Positions 13,085-18,412 of a DNA stretch of 18,412 nt are shown here, piece after piece; position 1 is the stretch's first letter, and the number at the start of each line of letters is the position of its first letter. The stretch is taken from positions 1 to 18,412 of the forward strand of contig JBIISW010000036.1 in the NCBI GenBank assembly GCA_044340865.1, given 5' to 3'. The notes below the pieces were generated by a model that was given only the letters and a program-made list of their open reading frames with translations, made no database searches and was not told the DNA's origin. The stretch comes from UBA4416 sp044340865. GTDB lineage: Bacteria; Bacteroidota; Bacteroidia; B-17B0; Aurantibacillaceae. The position numbers and the translations under genes are program-made.

Positions 13085-16000
13085 TTACTTAAATTTATAG
13101 CTTAAAGATAAACTGATTGTAGGAGCAAGTTTTGTATTCACCATAACATTATCAGATTTATTTGAATGATTAAACTCTTTATTATCGGTAAGCGATGATT
13201 TATCAAATTTTCCATTTTTATTTAAATCTTGATAAAAAATTAAATTTTGCGCTAAAGCATCTCGAATATTTAATTTCACTTCAAATTTACTTTTAAATGT
13301 TTTTGATAACTGTAAATCTAAAATGTGACGTGGGTTTTCCCAAATGCTAGGTTCGTCTGTATTACCAACAATAACAATCCTTTTACCAACATAGTTATAT
13401 GAAACACTAATTCCAAAATCATATTTCGGATCTATGTATTGCAACCCTGCGTTAACAATAATTGGACTCTGACCTTGTAAGGGACGAGCTTCTACATAAT
13501 TTAATTTTGAAACATCCACTTCAGATTTAATTAATGATAAATTTGTAAATAAAGTGGTGTTGTTCAAAAACTTAGATGAATCATTATTAAAAATCGTTGA
13601 TAATAAAACTCTGTATTCAAATTCTAATCCCATGTTTGTTGCCTTTGCAACATTTTCATAATTAATGGAACGAATTTGGCCATTACCAGCAACTTGTTCA
13701 ATAGCATTGGTTAAATCTTTATAGAAACCTGATACTGAAATGATTTGCCCAGGCTTACTAGGGTAATATTCAAATCTTAAATCATAATTATTAATAATAG
13801 CCCTTTTTAAATTTTCATTTCCTGAGGTTTGATAATCCGTTACAAAATCATAAAAATTAAAATTAGCTAATTCTCTAAATTCAGGTCTATTCACTGTTCT
13901 ATAGTAGGCTGCTCTAATATTCAATCGATCTGTTAGAGACCAAACGGCATTAATGGATGGAAGAAAATCAATAACAGTTGTATCTTTCGATTTCTCTGTA
14001 AAATCAGGATTAAGTAAAGACAATGATTGCATGTATGACTCAACACGTAATCCATAAATGAAACGTAATTTGGTAAAGATACGAGAGTCAGACATGATAT
14101 AACCAGCATTCAGAAAAGACGATGCTTTATATGAATCAATGTATGTTGTTGATTCGTTTAATTTAAATCCGCCATCATAATCATCAGGACCATCAATTAA
14201 ACCAATGTTTTGCGAGGAGAAAATTTGACTTTCATCTAACAATAATAAATCATTATTAAATAAAGCAGCTGTAGGATTTGTAAATGATCTTGGATTACTA
14301 TATTTTGTATATCCTAATAAACGTGCCGTGAAATTTCTTGTACGGTATTGGTTAAATCCACCAATCTTCACATCATGTTTTGTATGCTCAGTTTCAAACA
14401 CCTTTGAAATATCATATTTAGCACTATAAATACTTTCATTTGTTTTAGCAAAAAACATAGAGCCTGAGCTCGTTGGACCCACTGCATCTTCTAGAATTTG
14501 AGCAGCATATTTTACTGAGTCATCTGCAGCGCCACTTGTTTTTTGATAAACCATTCTTCTTAGATTAGGAATGTCTCGTTTAATGTCACTTACTCCTAAA
14601 ATCCATTTCACTTTTCCTTTTACTTTTGGGATGTAATGATCTCCATTCAATTGACCTGTATAAATATTGTTTTGTGTGAAAAATCTAACATTAGATTTTT
14701 GCCATGCAGGATTTGTAGCATCATTTGCATCATAAATACCTCTACGTGTAATTGTTCTATCATCAGTATTAATCGAATATAAATTCTTAAATCCGATTTG
14801 ATTATTGTCATTTAATTTAAATGAAAGATTCCACAACAAACTTGTTAAAATATTTCTACTAAAAGTTGAATCTTGAAAATCTCTTACTTTTTGAACGGTA
14901 GCGCCTTGTTCTTCAAATTCTCTACGATCAGAAATGGTTGTGGCATTTGTTGTATTATAAGTTAATGCTACTACACTTCCACAGTCTTTTTTAAAAAATT
15001 TAAAAACATTAGAATTAATAAACTGTAAATTTAAATTTGGCAAAGCTGTTTTAGTTTGTAAACTCCAGTCATAATTTAAATTTCTCGCAGGTTCAATTTT
15101 ATCTTGATTCGAAGTAATCGAAGCAAATTCCTTAGTACTAGGAATCGAACTTGGTAATTGCCTTGAACCATCATCAATGCCCAACCAATCTAATTTCCCA
15201 CCTTTGTAAGTTTTAAAATCTTTAAATGTTGTTAATGAATTATAACCACTAGAAACAGAAAAGCTACTTGAATTTTTATCTGGTATATTTTTTGTGTTAA
15301 TTAAAATGACACCTCCTGCAAAATCACCCGGTAAGTCAGGCGTTGCTGTTTTTAGAATAACTAAATTATCTAAAATAGCAGAAGGAAAAATATCAAACGC
15401 AAAAGCTCTTTTATCACTTTCTGAACTAGGTAATGGCGAACCGTTTAAATACGCTGTATTATATCTATCGCTCATGCCACGTATAATTGCAAATTTATTA
15501 TCTTGAATACTAGCGCCACTCACACGTTTCAAAACATCACTTGTATTTTTATCTGGAGTTTTCTTAATGCTTTCAGATGAGATACCATCACTCACACTTG
15601 CATTATTTTTTTGCATCACAAATAATGTATTTGTATTCTCTCTATTCATTTCAGCTTGAATAAGAACTTCGCCAGTTGTTGCTGCTGAGGATTGTTCTAA
15701 CGTAATATTAAATGTTGTGACATCATTAGCGTTGATTACAACACCAAGAAATTTTTTATTTTCATAGGTGATATAACTACAAACGATGGTGTATTTTCCA
15801 GGCTTTAAACCTCCTAAAACAAAGTTCCCATCAAAATCACTAGCAGTTCCAATCGTTGTGCCATCAACAACAATAGCTGCACCCGGCAATGATTCGCCTG
15901 TTACTCCGTCTATCACTTTGCCTGTTAATTTACCTGTTTGCGACTTTGCTAGCATTGAACATGCTGCAAATAAAATAATGATTGCGTTTCTTATCGACAT
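13085..16000 (-). CDS. TonB-dependent outer-membrane receptor with N-terminal carboxypeptidase-regulatory-like domain
   Basis: A 971-residue outer-membrane receptor that takes up a ligand using TonB energy. In order: a signal peptide (about 1-20, IIILFAACSMLAKSQ), a CarboxypepD_reg-like domain (about 21-105, GKLTGKVIDGVTGESLPGAA through VVINANDVTTFNITLEQ), the plug domain (about 140-245; TSDVLKRVSGASIQDNKFAI, IRGMSDRYNTAYLNG, and the end of the plug, TPDLPGDFAGGVILINTK), and a long beta-barrel ending in the expected aromatic-terminated strand ISLSLSYKFK. No separate SusD-like partner is encoded, so it is not a standard SusCD polysaccharide pair. The ligand is unknown. The longer frame from 16036 is rejected because it puts 12 polar residues before the signal peptide. 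No -7 element or 11-bp array was found before it. Confidence 0.93.
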   Translation of the reverse strand: MSIRNAIIILFAACSMLAKSQTGKLTGKVIDGVTGESLPGAAIVVDGTTIGTASDFDGNFVLGGLKPGKYTIVCSYITYENKKFLGVVINANDVTTFNITLEQSSAATTGEVLIQAEMNRENTNTLFVMQKNNASVSDGISSESIKKTPDKNTSDVLKRVSGASIQDNKFAIIRGMSDRYNTAYLNGSPLPSSESDKRAFAFDIFPSAILDNLVILKTATPDLPGDFAGGVILINTKNIPDKNSSSFSVSSGYNSLTTFKDFKTYKGGKLDWLGIDDGSRQLPSSIPSTKEFASITSNQDKIEPARNLNYDWSLQTKTALPNLNLQFINSNVFKFFKKDCGSVVALTYNTTNATTISDRREFEEQGATVQKVRDFQDSTFSRNILTSLLWNLSFKLNDNNQIGFKNLYSINTDDRTITRRGIYDANDATNPAWQKSNVRFFTQNNIYTGQLNGDHYIPKVKGKVKWILGVSDIKRDIPNLRRMVYQKTSGAADDSVKYAAQILEDAVGPTSSGSMFFAKTNESIYSAKYDISKVFETEHTKHDVKIGGFNQYRTRNFTARLLGYTKYSNPRSFTNPTAALFNNDLLLLDESQIFSSQNIGLIDGPDDYDGGFKLNESTTYIDSYKASSFLNAGYIMSDSRIFTKLRFIYGLRVESYMQSLSLLNPDFTEKSKDTTVIDFLPSINAVWSLTDRLNIRAAYYRTVNRPEFRELANFNFYDFVTDYQTSGNENLKRAIINNYDLRFEYYPSKPGQIISVSGFYKDLTNAIEQVAGNGQIRSINYENVAKATNMGLEFEYRVLLSTIFNNDSSKFLNNTTLFTNLSLIKSEVDVSKLNYVEARPLQGQSPIIVNAGLQYIDPKYDFGISVSYNYVGKRIVIVGNTDEPSIWENPRHILDLQLSKTFKSKFEVKLNIRDALAQNLIFYQDLNKNGKFDKSSLTDNKEFNHSNKSDNVMVNTKLAPTISLSLSYKFK

Positions 16001-16204
16001 AATGTGTGTTTTTCGAGTACAAAAAAACGAAGACAAAACAAGATAAACGTCAAGCTAATATTACCATAATATTAAATCAAGAAGTGAAAAAGTGGCAATA
16101 AATTAACAATTATTTAATATTAAATAAAATAAAAAACGAGTGTTCCTGTTTCTCAACCAACGTAAGCTATGCCTGTCAATCTAACCATAAATAAAAAAAT
16201 AATC

Positions 16205-16234
16205 AAAAAAAAAACCCTTCAATTTGAAGAGCCT
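16205..16234 (-). terminator. Rho-independent terminator of the MORN-repeat gene
   Basis: CTTCA (16217-16221) and TGAAG (16225-16229) pair around a three-base loop, with weaker flanking GC pairing. On the minus strand a run of ten T follows (complement of 16205-16214). It lies 21 bases after the stop of the 16255-16746 gene. The remaining bases up to the receptor start (16001-16204) are AT-rich and show only short palindromes. Confidence 0.72.
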
Positions 16235-16254
16235 TTTCATTTTTTGATTTAGTG

Positions 16255-16746
16255 CTACAATGCACTATAATTGGTTGTTTGTATTAATTTACCTGTTTCA
16301 TCCCATTGATTCCATGTCCCAATTTTTTCACCGTCTTTATATATCATTTCAAATAATTTATTTCCCGCTTCGTTATAGACAAACCAATTACCATCTTTTT
16401 TATTATTTACATAGGATGCTTGAGCAATTAGGTTACCGCTGATACTATAGCGAGTCCATAATCCGAACTTTAAATTATTATCATAATTACCCATTTCCAT
16501 AGGTTTTCCATTATCATGATTTCTAACAAAAGAACCTTGAAGTTTGCCATCTTTTATAGTTAACTCTTCTTTAATTACACCATTTTCAAAATAAACAATA
16601 TACTTTCCTGTATAAGCTAATCCATTTTGATAATAACCATTGTTTGAAAAAATAATGGGCTGAATTTCTTTATTTGTAAAAGAGATGTCTTGTGAAATTG
16701 CTATTCCTGATGCAAGAATACAAATTGATAAGATTAAATTTTTCAT
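16255..16746 (-). CDS. Exported MORN-repeat protein (YwqK-like)
   Basis: A 163-residue protein with a signal peptide (about 1-18, NLILSICILASGIAIS, cut before QDISF) followed by at least four to five MORN-type repeats of about 22-24 residues from residue 40 to the end. Examples are YTGKYIVYFENGVIKEE, KLQGSFVRNHDNGKPMEMG, KFGLWTRYSISGNLIAQ, KDGNWFVYNEAGNKLFE and KIGTWNQWDETGKLIQ. Such proteins are often labelled YwqK-family antitoxin, but there is no toxin gene beside it and the export signal makes that label unlikely here; an envelope or periplasmic scaffold role is more plausible. It has its own promoter (16787-16794) and terminator. The half-sites before the promoter suggest control by an OmpR-type regulator, possibly the one encoded at 10438-11124. 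Confidence 0.85.
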   Translation of the reverse strand: MKNLILSICILASGIAISQDISFTNKEIQPIIFSNNGYYQNGLAYTGKYIVYFENGVIKEELTIKDGKLQGSFVRNHDNGKPMEMGNYDNNLKFGLWTRYSISGNLIAQASYVNNKKDGNWFVYNEAGNKLFEMIYKDGEKIGTWNQWDETGKLIQTTNYSAL

Positions 16747-16786
16747 GATAAAACAGGATTAAAATGATTAGTACTAAATTCTTAAT

Positions 16787-16794
16787 CAAATTTA
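16787..16794 (-). promoter_or_regulatory. Bacteroidota -7 promoter element of the MORN-repeat gene
   Basis: Minus-strand TAAATTTG, a perfect TAnnTTTG and identical base for base to the -7 element before the T9SS gene. It predicts a leader of about 35-40 bases before the ATG at 16746. No standard -33 element was seen at 17-23 bases; a TTG lies only 13 bases upstream. Confidence 0.62.
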
Positions 16795-16804
16795 CCTAAT
16801 AATT

Positions 16805-16848
16805 AATCAATAAACATAATAGTAACCAAAACTTAACGTTAAGTTTAC
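16805..16848 (-). promoter_or_regulatory. Four half-sites at 11-bp period with an 18-bp palindrome before the MORN gene
   Basis: On the minus strand four consecutive 11-base units begin at 16848 (GTAAACT), 16837 (GTTAAGT), 16826 (GTTACTA) and 16815 (GTTTATT), all starting with GT. The first two contain the perfect palindrome AAACTTAACGTTAAGTTT (16829-16846). The layout resembles the larger array before the T9SS gene, but the match is weaker and its phase relative to the -7 element differs by about half a helical turn (21 bases here against 27 or 16 there). It is a candidate operator only. Confidence 0.4.
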
Positions 16849-16859
16849 ATTAGATTTAA

Positions 16860-17204
16860 TTATTCTTCAATCAAGTTGATTTCTAAACTTGGGCTAAACA
16901 TGTCTACATCTTTAGCAGTGAAGGTTTTCGTGTGATATCCGATTTGAGAAAACTCTAATTTAAATTCTTTCTCATCTTTTATTTTTACATATATATAAAA
17001 ACGACCGTTCAAATCGGAATAGATGGTTTTTTCTGACGCTGTTGTTGTAATACTTACTCCTGAAAGTGTTTCATTATGGTTAAGATCTAATACCTTTCCA
17101 CTCAACACAATTGTCTTTTCTTTAGGCTCGTTAGTCGCTAAAGACGCATTCATCATGACGATAGACAAAAGAATACAAATGAAAATGATTTTATTAAGTT
17201 GCAT
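16860..17204 (-). CDS. Small exported protein with a carboxypeptidase-regulatory-like domain
   Basis: A 114-residue protein with a signal peptide (about 1-23, KIIFICILLSIVMMNASLA) followed by a single CarboxypepD_reg-like (Ig-like, transthyretin-related) domain: VLSGKVLDLNHNETLSGVSI, then YSDLNGRFYIYVKI and KLEFSQIGYHTKTF. In Bacteroidota this domain usually sits at the N-terminus of TonB-dependent receptors, as in the receptor encoded at 13085-16000. Here it is alone, with no plug or barrel after it and a normal stop, so it is either a free-standing periplasmic or surface protein or a remnant. The ATG at 17204 is chosen over a GTG at 17246, because the longer form has extra residues before the signal peptide. 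A TATAAT-like stretch lies upstream but no TAnnTTTG. Confidence 0.78.
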   Translation of the reverse strand: MQLNKIIFICILLSIVMMNASLATNEPKEKTIVLSGKVLDLNHNETLSGVSITTTASEKTIYSDLNGRFYIYVKIKDEKEFKLEFSQIGYHTKTFTAKDVDMFSPSLEINLIEE

Positions 17205-17297
17205 CGCTATATTAATAGGTATTATACCAATCAAAGAAACGCACACAACTTAAATTAACCTTTAACTGAATATTAGGAAATTGTTAAGTATCTATAC

Positions 17298-17702
17298 TTA
17301 AACCACCTTATTGTTTTTTATTTTTACCAAACTTGTGTTTAAAATAATAATGCAATTAATACCTAAAGTAGCCGCATCCTGTATTTTCTTCTCGGGAAAT
17401 TGAAATTTCAGTTCTTTATGTAATAATTTATATAAATCTAAAAACAACGAAATGTCTTTTACTAATTTTTTCGAAACTTTAGATTTTAAGGTTGGATGTG
17501 CGGCTAACTCTTTTTTTAATTGCCCGACTAAATCTACTGTTTTAATTTTTTGATCAATTAATTCAATATCAAACTCATCTTTCACAATTTGCTTTAATGC
17601 TTTGTTTATTAAAATATAAGATAAGCTTAACGATTCAATAAAAAATTTAGCATCGTAAGCAGACTTGTTTTTATCAATCAATGTTTTAATAGTAACTGCC
17701 AT
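17298..17702 (-). CDS. Small helical cytoplasmic protein of unknown function
   Basis: I do not recognise this family with confidence. The 134-residue protein has no signal peptide or membrane segment and looks all-helical, with Lys/Leu/Ile-rich stretches: YDAKFFIESLSLSYILINKA near the N-terminus, LVGQLKKELAAHPTLKSKV, then ISLFLDLYKLLHKELKF and GINCIIILNTSLVK. The pattern of the first and last helices is reminiscent of small HEPN-type bundles, but the RX4-6H active-site motif of nuclease members is not visible, so that is weak. It is divergent from mnmH across a 76-base spacer, and a perfect -7 element stands 19 bases before its ATG. The following gene on the same strand (ending at 16860) starts about 94 bases after its stop. 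Confidence 0.65.
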   Translation of the reverse strand: MAVTIKTLIDKNKSAYDAKFFIESLSLSYILINKALKQIVKDEFDIELIDQKIKTVDLVGQLKKELAAHPTLKSKVSKKLVKDISLFLDLYKLLHKELKFQFPEKKIQDAATLGINCIIILNTSLVKIKNNKVV

Positions 17703-17720
17703 TATTTATAATTTTAAAAA

Positions 17721-17728
17721 CAAATATA
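17721..17728 (-). promoter_or_regulatory. Bacteroidota -7 promoter element of the small helical protein gene
   Basis: Minus-strand TATATTTG matches TAnnTTTG exactly and ends 19 bases before the ATG at 17702. The same spacer holds a 19-base inverted repeat with 9-bp arms (17745-17763) between this promoter and the divergent mnmH start. No -7 element was found for mnmH itself. Confidence 0.6.
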
Positions 17729-17778
17729 TCATAGGTTGTGTATACTTAATATTAAATATTAAGGTTAACTTCGTAAAG

Positions 17779-18412
17779 ATGAAATCGAAGTCTTTACCAA
17801 TATTCAATTTTTTAAAACAAAGCGTAGGTCATGTTATTATTGATGTGAGAGCTCCTATTGAATTTAAAAAAGGACATATTGCAAATGCCATTAATGTTCC
17901 CTTATTTGAAGATATCGAACGTGCTGAAATTGGAACACTTTATAAACAACAAGGAAAAGACATAGCGGTAACACGAGGATTAGAAATTGTTTCTCCAAAG
18001 TTAGTGCCATTTGTAAATCAGGTAAAAAAACTTTCAAGTAGTAAAAAAATTTTCGTTTATTGTTTCAGAGGAGGTATGCGAAGCAATAGTTTTGCATGGT
18101 TAATGAATACATCAGGATTAGATGCAACTATACTTGAAGGCGGTTATAAAAATTACAGAAATCACGTGTTAAATTATTTTGAAAGAGAAAAAAAATTAGT
18201 TGTACTGGGGGGAATGACAGGAAGTGGAAAAACTGATTTATTAAAGAATATAAAACATGATAATTTTCAGATCATAGATCTCGAAGCGCTAGCAAATCAT
18301 AAAGGTTCAGCGTTTGGCTCTATAAACGAGGAAAAACAAAACCCTCAACAAGTTTTCGAAAATAATTTATTCTATGCGTTAAATTTATTAGATGAAGATA
18401 AACACATATTGG
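17779..18412 (+). CDS. mnmH: tRNA 2-selenouridine synthase, N-terminal part (3' truncated)
   Basis: MnmH/SelU replaces the sulfur of 2-thiouridine at the wobble position of Lys, Glu and Gln tRNAs with selenium, through a geranylated intermediate. The 211 residues present hold the N-terminal rhodanese domain (VIIDVRAPIEFKKGHI, AINVPLFEDIERAEIGTLYK) with its catalytic Cys in FVYCFRGGMRSNSFAWLM, then the linker EGGYKNYRN, and the start of the P-loop domain (LVVLGGMTGSGKTDLL) followed by QIIDLEALANHKGSAFGS. All are typical of the family. The frame runs open to the window end; the full protein is usually about 340-370 residues. The ATG at 17779 gives the normal N-terminus. If functional it implies that the organism makes selenophosphate (a selD gene elsewhere). 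Confidence 0.94.
   Translation, partial: MKSKSLPIFNFLKQSVGHVIIDVRAPIEFKKGHIANAINVPLFEDIERAEIGTLYKQQGKDIAVTRGLEIVSPKLVPFVNQVKKLSSSKKIFVYCFRGGMRSNSFAWLMNTSGLDATILEGGYKNYRNHVLNYFEREKKLVVLGGMTGSGKTDLLKNIKHDNFQIIDLEALANHKGSAFGSINEEKQNPQQVFENNLFYALNLLDEDKHIL

Noticed and set aside
16001..16036. N-terminal extension of the TonB-dependent receptor to 16036
   Set aside because: It adds 12 polar residues before the signal peptide; the ATG at 16000 gives a standard leader.
16001..16204. An 11-bp half-site array before the TonB-dependent receptor
   Set aside because: Looked for on the minus strand; only isolated GTTAA-like words and AT palindromes such as 16111-16126, with no regular spacing.
16255..16746. 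Toxin-antitoxin interpretation of the YwqK-like MORN protein
   Set aside because: No toxin gene is adjacent and the protein has a signal peptide; the common database label is probably only a family name.
17205..17290. Possible half-site array before the small carboxypeptidase-regulatory-like gene
   Set aside because: TTAAC/TTAAA words recur near 11-base steps but with little shared sequence; this is within what AT-rich DNA gives by chance.

Overview
The window looks like chromosomal DNA from an AT-rich member of the Bacteroidota. The signs are a type IX secretion (T9SS) C-terminal sorting domain, a TonB-dependent receptor with an N-terminal carboxypeptidase-regulatory-like domain, a bactofilin beside ATP synthase accessory genes, no Shine-Dalgarno-like sequences before starts, and several perfect copies of the Bacteroidota -7 promoter element (TAnnTTTG). 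I cannot name a genus. No insertion sequence, prophage, CRISPR array, tRNA or rRNA was seen, and no gene-free stretch exceeds 300 bases.

Layout. 1-4100 (+): the 3' end of a Kup potassium transporter, a bactofilin, two small membrane proteins of the kind found before atpB (AtpZ-like and AtpI-like), a secreted C1B (bleomycin-hydrolase-type) cysteine peptidase, and a membrane-anchored coiled-coil protein ending at a terminator. The ATP synthase genes expected after the accessory pair are absent. 4126-5691 (-): a GT2 polyprenyl-phosphate glycosyltransferase followed by a small membrane protein. 5780-5879 (+): the small SRP RNA. 5950-8520 (+): a bestrophin-family channel that appears nearly leaderless, hemE, and a methyltransferase-like protein with a signal peptide. 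8534-10307 (-): purD and a very basic small exported protein.

10438-16000 (-) is the most distinctive part. It holds a TonB-dependent receptor, a T9SS-secreted surface protein and an orphan OmpR/PhoB-type regulator whose receiver domain has lost the phosphorylation chemistry (Glu at the Asp position, no acidic pair, no Lys). The promoter of the T9SS gene carries seven or eight half-sites, mostly at an exact 11-bp period. That is the geometry OmpR/PhoB-type winged-helix regulators bind. A weaker four-unit version with an 18-bp palindrome lies before the MORN-repeat gene at 16255-16746. I infer, without proof, that the regulator controls these surface genes.

16255-18412: the exported MORN-repeat protein, a small exported carboxypeptidase-regulatory-like domain protein, a helical protein of unknown function (all -), and divergently the 5' part of mnmH/selU (tRNA 2-selenouridine synthase), cut by the window end.
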